Notes: generated by a model not told the origin, from the letters alone. A stretch of DNA of 64,000 nt from Thalassolituus maritimus (GCF_900156675.1 NZ_FTOH01000004.1:67820-131819), one strand, 5' to 3'; numbered from the stretch's first letter, positions 35,840 to 46,883 are shown. Made by a program: numbers and translations.

Positions 35840-36985
35840 TCAGCCACCTAAAATGTTAGTTTTCAGGAATTCACGCCCGACACCTGCTAGGGCCTCTCGC
35901 TTCTCGTTTACGGTATCCCATTGAATCTGACAATGAACCAACTCTGGCGTTACATTTCTCATGGATTCAACAAGCCTTTCAGATAACCCAAACTGCGATA
36001 GCAGTGATTCAAATCGCGCCATTCCCCTCGCAGAGTTACCAATGGCTATAAACGGTTTATTAAACAGAATCGAAAACACAGTACCGTGGAAAGAGTCAGT
36101 CACAACAAACCGTGCATTATGAAAGGCCTGCAACCAACTTTCTATACTGGGATACCGACATTTACTTGTGTCTTTTACACGCACTTGCGTAATGGAAAGT
36201 TCGGGCTTGATGGAGAACACGCCGGTTCCGACAGACTGTCCCACGCTATCCGCAATAATCCTCTTCTCAGGCGCGGGATCAAGTACATAAGAAAGTACAT
36301 AATCTGTATCAAGACATTCTTCACCCTCAGCAATTAAAGGCTCATAATCCTCTGGTTCCAAAAGCAGTGTTGGATCAATCAGCCACTGTGCCGCCACACC
36401 TAGATTATCACGGCATAACTCGACAGCCGACCACTCCCTTACAGATACCGCATCAAACTTCTGAACCAATTTTTTGCATTCTTCAGTCAGTACACTAGAG
36501 TATTCCCAATCGTCTACACCAAACGAAGCGGCATACGCAATACGCTTTGCCGGACTTTTGATGTCATCAAGAAAGTCCAGATAAAAATTTAAAATACTTG
36601 GCGAATAGCGTGGCCGCCAGACCTGATCACTACCCACAATAAAAGCATCAAAATTCCGCTGTCGATAATAGCTGCGAACCTCCTGTTCACTTAGAATCCC
36701 AGGCGACATAGCTAACCTTTTTTCTCGAAAATCTGCTAGCGCACTCAAAACCCGAGCCTCACGCCCGGCCGTCGGTAAAGATTTAATTCTACCCAGTAAC
36801 AACTTCGCAATATCTTTAAAGTAAAGCTTCGCTAAAACACGTACATCGATAACCTGACGTCGATCAAGAGTCTCAACTTCACACCCCAGCTTCTTAAGGT
36901 AAGTCTGCAGGGCATAGGCCTGAAGCAGACCACCGTAGTTATGGCCTAAGGGTTGGGTGAGTATGGCAATTCTAGAAGTATACAT
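35840..36985 (-). CDS. Polysaccharide pyruvyl transferase family protein
   Basis: Predicted to attach a pyruvate ketal from PEP to a sugar of the exopolysaccharide. The 381-aa protein starts RIAILTQPLGHNYGGLLQAYALQ, the usual N-terminus of this family, followed by FDAFIVGSDQVWRPRYSP, KFDAVSVREWSAVELC and late RFVVTDSFHGTVFSILFNKP, all characteristic. It begins right at the stop of the phosphatase-like gene (TGA then ATG). Pyruvylation would give the polymer a negative charge. Confidence 0.92.
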   Translation of the reverse strand: MYTSRIAILTQPLGHNYGGLLQAYALQTYLKKLGCEVETLDRRQVIDVRVLAKLYFKDIAKLLLGRIKSLPTAGREARVLSALADFREKRLAMSPGILSEQEVRSYYRQRNFDAFIVGSDQVWRPRYSPSILNFYLDFLDDIKSPAKRIAYAASFGVDDWEYSSVLTEECKKLVQKFDAVSVREWSAVELCRDNLGVAAQWLIDPTLLLEPEDYEPLIAEGEECLDTDYVLSYVLDPAPEKRIIADSVGQSVGTGVFSIKPELSITQVRVKDTSKCRYPSIESWLQAFHNARFVVTDSFHGTVFSILFNKPFIAIGNSARGMARFESLLSQFGLSERLVESMRNVTPELVHCQIQWDTVNEKREALAGVGREFLKTNILGG

Positions 36986-38473
36986 TCAGGCTAACCTAGT
37001 GAAAAATCTTGTAATAATTCGATAAGTAAGCCTGAGATCGCGAGGATCATCATCTTTAATCAACTGCTCGAGATCCTTACTATAAACGAAGAGCGGATCG
37101 CTTCCTTTAGCACCTGAATGGGGATAACTAATTCCATCCAAACTTTGGCTTAACGGCTTAAAATTTGGATTTTCATTTATGAACTGCCACCTTCTAGAGG
37201 AGAAATATATGGTATCTGGCTTATGAATCTTAATATCTGGCATCAAATGTTGAAATGGCGCGCCTTCATGCTCTTCTCGATACGGCCTCGCTTCCAAGCC
37301 ATATTTGATTGACACAGGATCGACATTAAAGTCCTCACATATCCTATTAACCAAAGCTTTTACTTGCTCAGCTCCCTTGACTGGCCCACCGAAACGCTGA
37401 TAATCGTTGATAAATATCCCCGCAAAATTACCCGTATCATAGAAAGTCCCAAAAGCCAAGCTATTCCTCTTGGAAAACTGGGTAATTGGGCGTCTAATTA
37501 AACTCGCCTTCGGCTTTTTATTCTTCCGTAACTTGGTTAATAGCTTACGTTCTAAAAAACGCTTACCCCGTCTTACGAAAACCTCAGCTGCCGAAAGCGT
37601 TCTCAGATAGCCCTTCTCACTGAGCCAAACATCAACATTACCCTCATACTTAAATAGTGCAGTGCTATGATCCCCAATAAACATGTAACTTTCAGGCTCT
37701 AACTTTTGAAAGATCGACTTTATGGATTCGTCCAACTCCCTGTAATGCTCAATCACAACCCGCTGAATTTCATTATCCACCTTAAATTCCCCACCTTTGC
37801 TTTTGCAATCATTCAGCTTTTTTATGCATCTTTCTATCTCATAGCGAGCAAGATACTGTACTTCTGTTGTAATTCTAAAACAGTGAAATCCAAAATCGGG
37901 TTTTTCCATCTGTGCAAGCTTAATAAATATATCTCTTTGTACACGTTCGGCTCTGCTAATCTTTTTCAAAAATTCCGAGACTGTTTTTTCTCCCCCTGGA
38001 AGACGAACATCGAAAACATAGCCGCCTTCCTCTAGCATTTTCTTGTATGCCGGAGGGTACACCATTCCGTCTGGTACCTCGCCCGTAGCTTTTATTCCTC
38101 CACCACCGCCAGCGACCATGAATCCTTTAACGTTATCTACAGGCCCTGTCGTTGGTACGTTAACAATACCGACTGAAACGTCATTTTTACTCAGATAATT
38201 CCATAAAGTTTCGCTTGAACTGGCTGATACCATGTCTGCTTTAGAGTATGATGCGGAAAAATCATAACTTCCGTCAGAACAGGGCATAAGGTAAAACCCC
38301 TTATTAGTTGACGCATGCTCACCTGTTAATGCCTCTGCCCAGCCTCTACTAATTAGATCTTCCTCTAATTTCTTTGAGGCTGCCCCCTTAAACAAAGACT
38401 GTGTAAATGGCATCGGCATACCGTCGATTATGCTTTTTGTACCGCCATCTATTCCAATTACAAGCAACTTCAT
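36986..38473 (-). CDS. Alkaline-phosphatase-superfamily enzyme (type I phosphodiesterase-like)
   Basis: Predicted metal-dependent phosphohydrolase or phosphotransferase of 495 aa. The N-terminal metal Asp is in LLVIGIDGGTKS, the nucleophile region is probably LTGEHASTNKGF (about 50-60), FIGDHSTALFKYEG supplies a D-H metal pair, and a late REEHEGAPFQHLMPDIKIH supplies more ligands. No signal peptide or membrane segment is obvious, which suggests the cytoplasm. The place between flippase and pyruvyltransferase genes suggests action on a sugar phosphate or lipid-linked intermediate. GGGGGAGG precedes the ATG. Confidence 0.78.
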   Translation of the reverse strand: MKLLVIGIDGGTKSIIDGMPMPFTQSLFKGAASKKLEEDLISRGWAEALTGEHASTNKGFYLMPCSDGSYDFSASYSKADMVSASSSETLWNYLSKNDVSVGIVNVPTTGPVDNVKGFMVAGGGGGIKATGEVPDGMVYPPAYKKMLEEGGYVFDVRLPGGEKTVSEFLKKISRAERVQRDIFIKLAQMEKPDFGFHCFRITTEVQYLARYEIERCIKKLNDCKSKGGEFKVDNEIQRVVIEHYRELDESIKSIFQKLEPESYMFIGDHSTALFKYEGNVDVWLSEKGYLRTLSAAEVFVRRGKRFLERKLLTKLRKNKKPKASLIRRPITQFSKRNSLAFGTFYDTGNFAGIFINDYQRFGGPVKGAEQVKALVNRICEDFNVDPVSIKYGLEARPYREEHEGAPFQHLMPDIKIHKPDTIYFSSRRWQFINENPNFKPLSQSLDGISYPHSGAKGSDPLFVYSKDLEQLIKDDDPRDLRLTYRIITRFFTRLA

Positions 38474-38491
38474 AAAGCCTCCCCCATATTC

Positions 38492-40024
38492 CTAGAGTAA
38501 TTTTTTCAATAGAATCCTTAATAAAACCACAACATTTATGATTTCAGAACGGGTTTTAGAAAATAGCGCCAAAACTGATACATATAGAATTAAACAAATC
38601 AAGGAGAAAAACAAGACTGATATAATTTCACTTTCAAATATAAAATAACTCCTGAAAAGCATAACAAATACCAAAGTAGCCATTGCGCTCAAAAATACAG
38701 GAAGCAATGATTGAATAAAGTCAATCACCCCTATCGGCTGATATCTGCTCGAATATATAAGGAAGCCAGGCATTCTTATAAAGACCCCAGAAAGGGTGTG
38801 CGCCAACACAATCCCGATGACTCCCCAGAATGATCCGATGGTTATAGCAATGACTAGGATAGCAAACGTAATAGCCTTCCAACGCAGTAACGCTCTTACC
38901 TCCCCTGCTGCTACCATTACTATCGCCGTAAAAGTTGTTATTGGAGTAACGATAGTAGAAAGCGCCAAAATTCGGAAAATCTCAACAGCCTCATACCAGC
39001 CGTCACCGAGAAATAGCTCGATAAGCCAATCCGCCGTTACAAACATAGTAATCGTAACCAGCATAGTAACCATTGCTATCTTGGTCATCAGCGATAGAGC
39101 TGCATTTCTTAAACGATCTGGCTCATCCTTGACCCTTGTTAGTGCTGATTGCATCACTGCCATAACTGGTGGAAGTAACTGCGACGACGGGATAGAAGTC
39201 AAAGTATTAGCCCGATTGAAAAACCCCAATATCTGGGCACCACCAATATAACCGACAGCAAATGGGGTAATGTTGTTAGCCAAGTAACCAATAAAGTTGG
39301 CCCCAGTCAGGTTCGCCCCAAACCCTAACAGTGGCCGTACACCGGAGCCTCGGCTCATCATCGATGGCACCCAGCGGGCGGTCAACCAACACATGATAGT
39401 TTTTGTTGCCATGGTACCAACAGGGATGATTACCAAGGCCCAGTACTCAAGGCCATTATAGGCCGCGGTTATACCCGCGATTATACCGGTCGCCATGGAC
39501 ACAACATCGATCAACGAGATTGCTTTAAATCGCATCTGCCGGCGTAACAGCGCATCGTGCTGTACCGATAGGCCGCCAATCAAAAAAGTCAGGCTCATAG
39601 CAGCCATCACCAAAGTCAGACGGGGTTCATCATATACGATGGCAACCAACGGCGAGATCAGAACTCCCAGCAAGCACAAGGCTAGACCCAGGGTCCCATT
39701 TACCCAAAACAGGTTGGACACTTGAGCGTGAGTAATCTGATCACGCTGGATAGTTGCCATGGAGAGCCCTCCTTCCATAAACTGCAGCGCCAGCCCGGTA
39801 AATACGGTAACCATCGCAACCAAACCGAAGTCTGACGGCTGCAACAAACGGGCGAGTATGGCTATTGAGCCCAACTGTAAGATCAGTTTGATAGCCTGAG
39901 CAGCCAAAGTAATCCCCGCGCTCTTCACGGCTCGTTCTCTTAGTCCGGTTTTCAAATGATCAGTGGCAAATAGCTGATTCTTGCTTTGCAATATAATGCC
40001 CCGCAAATGAATATGGTGCGGCAT
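38492..40024 (-). CDS. Oligosaccharide flippase (Wzx/WzxC-like, MOP superfamily)
   Basis: Flips the undecaprenyl-linked repeat unit across the inner membrane. About 510 aa with 12-14 hydrophobic segments. AGITLAAQAIKLILQLGSIA and ARLLQPSDFGLVAMVTVFTG are the typical N-terminal helices of the WzxC/polysaccharide-transport branch. The annotated ATG (40024) has no Shine-Dalgarno sequence; a TTG at about 39991, preceded by GCGGGG, is an alternative start that would remove 11 residues. Gene-level assignment is firm, substrate unknown. Confidence 0.9.
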   Translation of the reverse strand: MPHHIHLRGIILQSKNQLFATDHLKTGLRERAVKSAGITLAAQAIKLILQLGSIAILARLLQPSDFGLVAMVTVFTGLALQFMEGGLSMATIQRDQITHAQVSNLFWVNGTLGLALCLLGVLISPLVAIVYDEPRLTLVMAAMSLTFLIGGLSVQHDALLRRQMRFKAISLIDVVSMATGIIAGITAAYNGLEYWALVIIPVGTMATKTIMCWLTARWVPSMMSRGSGVRPLLGFGANLTGANFIGYLANNITPFAVGYIGGAQILGFFNRANTLTSIPSSQLLPPVMAVMQSALTRVKDEPDRLRNAALSLMTKIAMVTMLVTITMFVTADWLIELFLGDGWYEAVEIFRILALSTIVTPITTFTAIVMVAAGEVRALLRWKAITFAILVIAITIGSFWGVIGIVLAHTLSGVFIRMPGFLIYSSRYQPIGVIDFIQSLLPVFLSAMATLVFVMLFRSYFIFESEIISVLFFSLICLILYVSVLALFSKTRSEIINVVVLLRILLKKLL

Positions 40025-40069
40025 AAACCGCTTATAACGTACTTATCCGTTCATTCGGAACGCGAAGTC

Positions 40070-41236
40070 TCAGTCGTTACCAAACAGATCCCGCGTATAC
40101 ACTTTGTTTTCGACATCGCGAATATCATCCGACAAACGGTTGGCGATAATCACATCCGCCTCGGCCTTAAATGCCTCAAGGTCATTCACCACCCGCGAAT
40201 TGAAGAAATCCTCTTCTTCCAGCACTGGCTCATACACAATAACCTCAATACCTTTCGCCTTGATGCGCTTCATCACGCCCTGAATCGCCGACGCACGGAA
40301 GTTATCCGACCCAGACTTCATCACCAGGCGATAGATACCCACGACCTTCGGGTTCTTACGAATCACAGAATCCGCAATAAAGTCTTTACGGGTACTGTTG
40401 GCATCCACAATTGCACGCACGATATTACTAGGTACGTCTTCAAAGTTAGCCAGTAGCTGCTTGGTATCTTTCGGCAAGCAGTAACCACCGTACCCAAACG
40501 ACGGGTTGTTGTAGTGGTTGCCAATACGCGGATCGAGGCCAACACCCTCAATAATCTGGCGAGTATTCAAGCCATGAGTCTCTGCGTACGAGTCCAGCTC
40601 GTTAAAGTACGCCACACGCATCGCAAGATACGTATTTGAAAACAGCTTAACGGCTTCAGCTTCGGTCGCATCAGTAAACAGCACAGGGACATCCTGCTTA
40701 ACCGCGCCTTGCAGCAATAAATCAGCAAACTCTTTAGCACGCTCAGACTGCTCACCGACGATAATACGGCTTGGGTACAGGTTATCGTACAGCGCCTTAC
40801 CTTCACGCAGGAACTCAGGCGAGAAAATCAGATTCTCACAACCCGTCTCTTCTTTCAGCTTCTGTGTATAGCCCACCGGAATCGTCGACTTAATCACCAT
40901 CACGGCATCCGGGTTCACTGCCGTCACATCGGCAATCACACTCTCGACCGAGCGGGTGTTGAAGTAATTCGTTACCGGGTCATAGTCGGTCGGTGTAGCG
41001 ATAACGACAAATCGCGCACCAGAGTAGGCTTCACTCTTATCAAGCGTCGCCCGGAAGTTAATTTCGCGGTTAGCCAGAAAGTCCGAGATCTCAGCATCCA
41101 CAATAGGTGATTGCTTGTTATTCAGCATCTCGACCTTCTCAGGCACGATATCCACAGCAACCACTTCATTGTGCTGCGCCAGCAGCATAGCGTTAGAAAG
41201 ACCTACATAGCCGGTACCGGCAATAGCGATTTTCAT
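40070..41236 (-). CDS. ugd: UDP-glucose 6-dehydrogenase
   Basis: Oxidises UDP-glucose to UDP-glucuronate with two NAD. The 388-aa product matches the short enterobacterial Ugd. It has the N-terminal Rossmann motif [32 protein letters not shown] (about 113-127), and the catalytic Cys253 in [15 protein letters not shown]-terminal [17 protein letters not shown] is also canonical. It predicts a uronic acid in the polymer. It stands between flippase and manB genes with about 45 and 113 bp gaps. Confidence 0.97.
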   Translation of the reverse strand: MKIAIAGTGYVGLSNAMLLAQHNEVVAVDIVPEKVEMLNNKQSPIVDAEISDFLANREINFRATLDKSEAYSGARFVVIATPTDYDPVTNYFNTRSVESVIADVTAVNPDAVMVIKSTIPVGYTQKLKEETGCENLIFSPEFLREGKALYDNLYPSRIIVGEQSERAKEFADLLLQGAVKQDVPVLFTDATEAEAVKLFSNTYLAMRVAYFNELDSYAETHGLNTRQIIEGVGLDPRIGNHYNNPSFGYGGYCLPKDTKQLLANFEDVPSNIVRAIVDANSTRKDFIADSVIRKNPKVVGIYRLVMKSGSDNFRASAIQGVMKRIKAKGIEVIVYEPVLEEEDFFNSRVVNDLEAFKAEADVIIANRLSDDIRDVENKVYTRDLFGND

Positions 41237-41349
41237 ATTTCAATAATCCCTGAACCAAAGCCTTCAGAAGCTCTGTGTAACGGTAAAAAGTAAACCTGCG
41301 AATGGTATCACGTTAATTATGACAGCCAGTCGCAAAAACCGGCAAATAG

Positions 41350-42783
41350 CTAAACCTGAACGCCTGGAACCCGCCCCAACACTTGCTCTACCAGAGCTTT
41401 TGCCCGCTCCGAAGAAGCGGCCTCGGCATAACAGCGCAATTCAGGAGCATTACCCGATGGGCGCAAGTGCACAACATCACCGCCCGTCAGGTTCATTCTT
41501 AAGCCATCGGTGGTATCCACACTCTCGACGGTAACGCCTTCGAGCCCTAACTGGGCTAACAGAGCAGCCTCATTGCCGGTATAAGAATGAATAATCTGCT
41601 TACTCTTCTCGGTCGCAAAGTTTTTAATCCGGTCACTCGCAGAGAAACGCACTGTGCACTCGTCTACAAGCTCTGAAACTGTCTTGCCGCCTGCGGTCGC
41701 AGAAAGCAACATAATGGCTGGAAGCACAGCGTCGCGGGTTGGTAAAGCCTTAAGAGCCTGACCGTTTATTTCAGTGTCTGACCCAAGTAAGAAGCCGCCA
41801 TTGGCCTCAAAGCCCGCAACTGACGAAAACTTCTGGCTCAGCTTCTCAAATTCGGCAATCACATACGGCGAACCAATACGAGTGCGTTCAACATGCTTAA
41901 AAGCACCCGATGATTCAACCGACGAATTGCAACTCACCGGAATCGCCAGCGCCTCAGCACCCAGCTGTTTCGCACACAGCAATCCGAGAATATCACCCCG
42001 CAACCAATTGCCCTTTTCGTCACTGATCAACGGGCGATCGCCGTCACCATCAGTGGAGAAAATCGCATCGAAGCCATACTGAGCAGACCAGTCACGTGCT
42101 TTTTTCTGGTCTTCTTCCGACACAGCTTCGGTATCAATGGGCACAAACTCATCGCTGCGTTCTAACGGCGTCACTTGAGCGCCGAGCTTTTCAAACATCG
42201 GCTGATATAAATCACGGCCAGCACTGGAGTGCTCATAAATACCGATATGCTTACCTTCTAGAAACGGCGTATCGAACAACGATAAGTAACGATCTACATA
42301 CTCCTGGGCGGCCTCACCATGGGTAGTCAGGTCACTTAGCTCACCGAGAGACTCAAACGACGCTGACAATCCCAGAATGGACTGCTCGTCTGCCTTAGTG
42401 ATCTCGCCGTCAGGGCGATAGAACTTAAGGCCATTGCGATCGAACGGTATGTGACTTCCTGTCACCATAATGCTTGGGATATCGCGTTCCATCGCCGCGT
42501 AAGCCAGCGCAGGTGTAGGCACTACGCCAAAATAAATCGTATCAACACCCTTCTGTTTCAGGGCGGCGGCGCAGGCTTGAGCCATTGCATAACTGCTGGG
42601 ACGGTTATCAATCGCTATCGCCATTGCCCCGAATTGAAACTCCGCTTTTACCGTTTCAAGAAAGGCAATAGCAAAGGCTGCACAGACGTCTGGAGTAAAC
42701 TGCTCGACCAGGCCGCGTGCTCCGCTAGTACCGAAAGCAACGCCGCTTTCAGCGAGAATCGTATTTGTTTGAAGAGTAATCAT
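41350..42783 (-). CDS. manB: Phosphomannomutase/phosphohexomutase
   Basis: Converts mannose-6-phosphate to mannose-1-phosphate for GDP-mannose. The 477 aa have all four phosphohexomutase domains: active-site phosphoserine S110 in [14 protein letters not shown] (a TGSHIP variant of TASHNP), the metal loop STDGDGDRP, the sugar loop [12 protein letters not shown], and the phosphate-binding [12 protein letters not shown] at the C-terminus. Position near manC, gmd and fcl supports mannose over glucosamine. Repeat array D separates it from manC. Confidence 0.93.
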   Translation of the reverse strand: MITLQTNTILAESGVAFGTSGARGLVEQFTPDVCAAFAIAFLETVKAEFQFGAMAIAIDNRPSSYAMAQACAAALKQKGVDTIYFGVVPTPALAYAAMERDIPSIMVTGSHIPFDRNGLKFYRPDGEITKADEQSILGLSASFESLGELSDLTTHGEAAQEYVDRYLSLFDTPFLEGKHIGIYEHSSAGRDLYQPMFEKLGAQVTPLERSDEFVPIDTEAVSEEDQKKARDWSAQYGFDAIFSTDGDGDRPLISDEKGNWLRGDILGLLCAKQLGAEALAIPVSCNSSVESSGAFKHVERTRIGSPYVIAEFEKLSQKFSSVAGFEANGGFLLGSDTEINGQALKALPTRDAVLPAIMLLSATAGGKTVSELVDECTVRFSASDRIKNFATEKSKQIIHSYTGNEAALLAQLGLEGVTVESVDTTDGLRMNLTGGDVVHLRPSGNAPELRCYAEAASSERAKALVEQVLGRVPGVQV

Positions 42784-42837
42784 TGAATCCAGCTTCAGAT
42801 AAATAAATTTTGTAGGGGCAAATCAGCCTGTAAATTC

Positions 42838-43290
42838 CTGTGGGAGCAAACCAGCCTGTAACCCCTTGTGGGAGCGAATCAGCCGAAGGCTATTCGCGAT
42901 ACCTCTACCGGCAACACCCCAATCGCTATTAGCCAGACAAGCTGGCTGAATAGCTCCCACAAACTAGCTCACCTCTGCAGAAGCAAATCAGCCTGTAACC
43001 CCTTGTAGAAGCAAATCAGCCTGTAACCCCTTGTAGAAGCAAATCAGCCTGTACCCCCTTGTGGGAGCGAATCAGCCGAAGGCTATTCGCGATACCTCTA
43101 CCGGCAACACCCCAATCGCTATTAGCCAGACAAGCTGGCTGAATAGCTCCCACAAACTAGCTCACCTCTGCAGAAGCAAATCAGCCTGTAACCCCTTGTA
43201 GAAGCAAATCAGCCTGTAACCCCTTGTGGGAGCAAACCAGCCTGTAACACCCTTGTGGGAGCGAATCAGCCGAAGGCTATTCGCGATAGC
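42838..43290. repeat. REP-like doublet array D inside the manC-manB gap
   Basis: Two complete doublets start near 42868 and 43061 (193 bp apart) and a half unit ends near 43290, about 20 nt before the manC stop. The inner spacer TACCTCTACCGGCAACACCCC is unique to this array. Between doublets lie simpler units of about 29 bp, GTAGAAGCAAATCAGCCTGT followed by AACCCCTT, repeated several times. The array splits two genes of one pathway and may tune the manB message. Confidence 0.88.
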
Positions 43291-43310
43291 CATCCCAGAC
43301 AAAGCATCAA

Positions 43311-44759
43311 TCACGCCCGGCCGTACACATCCTTAAAGCGAACAATATCATCCTCACCCAGGTAAGACCCCGACTGAACTTCAATCATCTCAAGGTCAAC
43401 CTTCCCCGGGTTCTCAAGGCAATGCACTTGCCCAATCGGAATATACGTCGACTCATTCTCAGTCACCAGGAAGGTCTTATCACCATTGGTCACGCTCGCC
43501 GTACCAGAGACAACAATCCAATGCTCCGCACGGTGGTGATGCATCTGAACCGACAACTTAGCCCCCGGTTTCACGGTAATACGCTTCACCTGATAGCGTT
43601 CGCCATTATCAATGCTGTCGTAACGACCCCACGGGCGATACACCTCACGGTGGAACTCATGCTGACCACCGCCCTGTTCTTTAATCTGAGCGACGATCTT
43701 CTTAACGTCCTGCACTTTATCGCGATGAGCAACCAGCAAGGCGTCTTTGGTATCAACAATGACGAGGTCATCGACACCCAGCGTGCTCACCAAACGATCT
43801 GACGTACTGATCAGCGAGTTGCGGGTATCTTTCAAAATCGTTTCACCTTCGCCCTTGCCTGCGTGCAGCACCGAGTTGCCGTCTTCACACTTATCGGCGA
43901 TATCCCACAGTGCAGACCAGCTACCGACATCACTCCAACCCGCATCAAGCGGCGCAACAACCACTTGAGAGTTCGCTGGGTCGGCCGTTAATGGTTCCAT
44001 CAGGGCGTAATCAATAGAGTCATCCGGGCAGGCAATAAAGGCCTCTTTATCAATACGAACAAAATCATAATCCTGCTCTGTACTCGCCATCGCCGCTTCA
44101 CACGCAGCGTACATCGCTGGCTGATGACGCTTAAGCTCTTCAAGATAACGATCAGCCCGAATCATAAACATGCCACTGTTCCAGTAGTAGCACTGGGCAT
44201 CCAGATAAGACTGAGCCGTTTCTGCGTCTGGCTTTTCAACAAACTGCTCTACAGTGAATAAGCCTGATGTTTCAGCACCCGCTTTGATGTAACCGTACCC
44301 GGTTGCAGGTTCAGTCGGCACAATCCCCAGCGTGCCAAACTTACCGTCGCGAACTGCAGGTTCCAGCTTATTAACAGCGGCCTGAAATGCAGCAGTGTCT
44401 TTAATCACATGGTCTGCAGCCAGAATCAGAAGAATCGGAGCTTCACCCTGGTTGGTCTTGCTATCACCTAACGCCTGAAACGCCGCCAGAGCAATCGCTG
44501 GCGCCGTATTACGACCGACCGGCTCAAGCAGAATCGAAGCGTTCTGCCCCATCTGGCGCAACTGTTCAGCCACCAAAAAGCGGTGGTTCTCATTCGTAAT
44601 AATGATTGGGTCAGTGGTGTTTAAACCCTCAAGACGAGAGACCGTCTGCTGTAGCATGGTCTCGTCGTAACCCAACGACAAAAACTGCTTAGGAAACGCA
44701 GTACGGGACAGCGGCCAAAGACGAGTACCGGACCCACCGGCCATAATCACAGGAATCAT
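43311..44759 (-). CDS. manC: Mannose-1-phosphate guanylyltransferase / mannose-6-phosphate isomerase
   Basis: A bifunctional 482-aa enzyme that supplies GDP-mannose. The N-terminal pyrophosphorylase has [20 protein letters not shown] (residues 6-25), [10 protein letters not shown] and [14 protein letters not shown]. The C-terminal type II PMI cupin, from about 370, has [38 protein letters not shown] and [13 protein letters not shown]. It starts with a 4-nt overlap with gmm, so the two are coupled. Confidence 0.97.
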   Translation of the reverse strand: MIPVIMAGGSGTRLWPLSRTAFPKQFLSLGYDETMLQQTVSRLEGLNTTDPIIITNENHRFLVAEQLRQMGQNASILLEPVGRNTAPAIALAAFQALGDSKTNQGEAPILLILAADHVIKDTAAFQAAVNKLEPAVRDGKFGTLGIVPTEPATGYGYIKAGAETSGLFTVEQFVEKPDAETAQSYLDAQCYYWNSGMFMIRADRYLEELKRHQPAMYAACEAAMASTEQDYDFVRIDKEAFIACPDDSIDYALMEPLTADPANSQVVVAPLDAGWSDVGSWSALWDIADKCEDGNSVLHAGKGEGETILKDTRNSLISTSDRLVSTLGVDDLVIVDTKDALLVAHRDKVQDVKKIVAQIKEQGGGQHEFHREVYRPWGRYDSIDNGERYQVKRITVKPGAKLSVQMHHHRAEHWIVVSGTASVTNGDKTFLVTENESTYIPIGQVHCLENPGKVDLEMIEVQSGSYLGEDDIVRFKDVYGRA

Positions 44760-45241
44760 AGAAAACCCTTTCCTTTATCCAGATACCAGCGGCTATGAAT
44801 ATGTACACGCTCGCTGGACTTAAATTCTTCTTCCGACAGCCACTGATACTCATTGTGCTGCTCATATGGGAGCGAACTATACCCTGCTGGCAACACGACC
44901 TCAAAGCCGCTCACCACGTAGTGGGTACTTATATTGTCACCACCGTCAGTAAAAATACTGTCGTCGTAAAAGTGCTCGTATAAGCCAAGGTAAGTCGCCG
45001 CTGTAATATCCAGGCGAATGCCAAGTTCTGCCTCGGTCAAGCGGGCAAAGGCGTCCGTGATACGTTCATTCTTAAGAATTCGACCACCGGGCACAAACCA
45101 ATAGCCTTGTGCTGGTCTGTTAACGCGCTTGCCGACAAGAATTTGCCCATCCGCATTACGAACCAGCAAATCGATAGACACCAAAGGCGTGGTGTCTACG
45201 ATGGTTTTAAATGTATCCGGGTCTAGCCACTGCTTTGCCAT
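44756..45241 (-). CDS. gmm: GDP-mannose mannosyl hydrolase (Nudix)
   Basis: Hydrolyses GDP-mannose to GDP and mannose, probably to balance the GDP-sugar pool. The 161-aa protein has the divergent Nudix box typical of Gmm: [20 protein letters not shown] then [10 protein letters not shown], lacking the usual REXXEE glutamates. [20 protein letters not shown] precedes it. Like wcaH in the colanic acid cluster it accompanies gmd, fcl, manC, manB and wcaI. Confidence 0.93.
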   Translation of the reverse strand: MAKQWLDPDTFKTIVDTTPLVSIDLLVRNADGQILVGKRVNRPAQGYWFVPGGRILKNERITDAFARLTEAELGIRLDITAATYLGLYEHFYDDSIFTDGGDNISTHYVVSGFEVVLPAGYSSLPYEQHNEYQWLSEEEFKSSERVHIHSRWYLDKGKGFL

Positions 45242-45278
45242 TCGATCCTCGTACTAAGAACTTCATATTATTTTCACA

Positions 45279-45848
45279 TCAGTGACTTTCGCGCATGCCT
45301 AATTCTTCAGGATACGGATTTCCCAAATCCTCTGAGAAAGATAGGCCGGTCAGGTGGTTATCAAGCACGACCGCCCTGAACTCTTCACTACAGAATAACG
45401 CATCAAAATCGATCTCTGATTTAAAGATCACTTCAGATACAGAATCTTCATCGAAGACAATAGAAAAGTTACCCGTCAACGGGGAGTGAACTGACAACTC
45501 TCTCACGGGGCTTAAAACTTTCAGACAGTTAAAGAGGTACCCTTCACCTGCGTCATGTGTGACCGGCAACAACTCACCATGCAGAGAGACAATAGGTTCC
45601 AATACTTTACAGGCTTTAGGGCTCAAATAGAGTTTGCCTACATTCCACGACAAATCGGGAACTGGCTTAACTTTGCTGCCAAGTGCATCACCAAACCCCA
45701 CTACCATCGTATTCCAACTATCCTCGTAAGCAATCGGACTCTCATCAATATGAAAATCGGTATCCTCGCCTAAGGCTTCTCTTGCCTGATCACCGTCAAG
45801 GCAAACCAGGCCGTAGTTGCCGATATCAGGATGAATACGATAAATCAC
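45279..45848 (-). CDS. Hypothetical protein, possibly Imm11/DUF1629-like
   Basis: Not firmly recognised. The 189-aa soluble protein has no signal peptide or membrane segment and is acidic. The middle, KLYLSPKACKVLEPIVSL then LLPVTHDAGEGYLFNCLKVL, and the end, FRAVVLDNHLTGLSFSEDL, have the rhythm of DUF1629/Imm11-type immunity proteins, but this is from memory of the pattern and could be wrong. It separates fcl from gmm, where colanic-type clusters have no such gene. A matching toxin is not visible in the window. Confidence 0.5.
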   Translation of the reverse strand: MIYRIHPDIGNYGLVCLDGDQAREALGEDTDFHIDESPIAYEDSWNTMVVGFGDALGSKVKPVPDLSWNVGKLYLSPKACKVLEPIVSLHGELLPVTHDAGEGYLFNCLKVLSPVRELSVHSPLTGNFSIVFDEDSVSEVIFKSEIDFDALFCSEEFRAVVLDNHLTGLSFSEDLGNPYPEELGMRESH

Positions 45849-45876
45849 GGACGCCTCTCTTTACTGGCGGGCTCCT

Positions 45877-45908
45877 GTAGGAGCGAATCAGCCGGAGGCT
45901 ATTCGCGA
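45877..45908. repeat. Single REP-like element after fcl
   Basis: One palindrome, GTAGGAGCGAATCAGCCGG then AGGCTATTCGCGA. Its TCGCG end lies 15 nt from the fcl stop codon. This is a solo copy without the second palindrome. Confidence 0.75.
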
Positions 45909-45923
45909 ACCCTACAGCATACC

Positions 45924-46883
45924 CTAACCACGAAAATCATCCTGATGCTCTAAGAACCACTCATACGTACTGGCTAGACCTTCTTTCAGCTCGATATTGT
46001 ACGTCCAACCCAGTTTCCTAAGCGTATCCACATTCATCAGCTTACGCGGTGCACCGTCTGGCTTGGTCGTATCAAAGGTAATTTTGCCTTTATAGCCAAC
46101 CACTTCCGCCATGGTGTGTGCCATCTCTGAGATAGTGCAGTCCACACCCGTACCCACGTTAATATGCGACAGCATAGGTTCAGTGCATGACTGATAGATT
46201 TCATCACTCACGTTCGCCACGAAGATACTGGCCGCAGCCATATCGTCCACGTGCAAAAACTCTCGCATTGGCTTGCCAGTGCCCCACACCACGACTTCGG
46301 GCACATCATTCAGCTTGGCTTCATGAAAGCGACGCATTAACGCAGGAATAACGTGGGAGTTATCCGGATGGAAGTTATCGTTTTCACCGTACAGGTTCGT
46401 TGGCATAACACTGCGATAGTTACGACCGTACTGACGGTTGTAGCTTTCGCAGAGTTTAATGCCAGCAATCTTGGCGATTGCGTACGGTTCGTTGGTCGGC
46501 TCCAGAGTGCCGGTAAGCAAAGCGCTCTCGGACATTGGCTGCTCGGCCAGCTTGGGATAAATACAGGATGAACCCAGGAATAACAGGTCATTCACTCCCG
46601 CCAGGTGTGCGGAGTGAATGATGTTGCATTCGATCATGAGGTTCTCGTAGATGAACTCCGCTGGATAGGTATTGTTGGCAATAATGCCCCCTACCTTAGC
46701 TGCAGCCAGGTACACCTGATCAATTTTTTCGTTCTCGAAGAACGCCTGAACTTCAGCCTGATTCAGAAGATTGAGCTGAGTGAGGTCACGCACAATCAGC
46801 TCAACGTCGTTTTGTTCTGACAGTTGACGAACGATGGCTGATCCTACCATTCCCTTATGGCCAGCAACGAATATGCGTTTCAT
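45924..46883 (-). CDS. fcl: GDP-L-fucose synthase
   Basis: Epimerises and reduces GDP-4-keto-6-deoxymannose to GDP-L-fucose with NADPH. The 319-aa SDR has [17 protein letters not shown] at the N-terminus, [15 protein letters not shown] with the catalytic Ser/Cys region, and the Y-K pair in [16 protein letters not shown]. Late [13 protein letters not shown] is typical of the family. It is 28 bp after gmd. Confidence 0.97.
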   Translation of the reverse strand: MKRIFVAGHKGMVGSAIVRQLSEQNDVELIVRDLTQLNLLNQAEVQAFFENEKIDQVYLAAAKVGGIIANNTYPAEFIYENLMIECNIIHSAHLAGVNDLLFLGSSCIYPKLAEQPMSESALLTGTLEPTNEPYAIAKIAGIKLCESYNRQYGRNYRSVMPTNLYGENDNFHPDNSHVIPALMRRFHEAKLNDVPEVVVWGTGKPMREFLHVDDMAAASIFVANVSDEIYQSCTEPMLSHINVGTGVDCTISEMAHTMAEVVGYKGKITFDTTKPDGAPRKLMNVDTLRKLGWTYNIELKEGLASTYEWFLEHQDDFRG

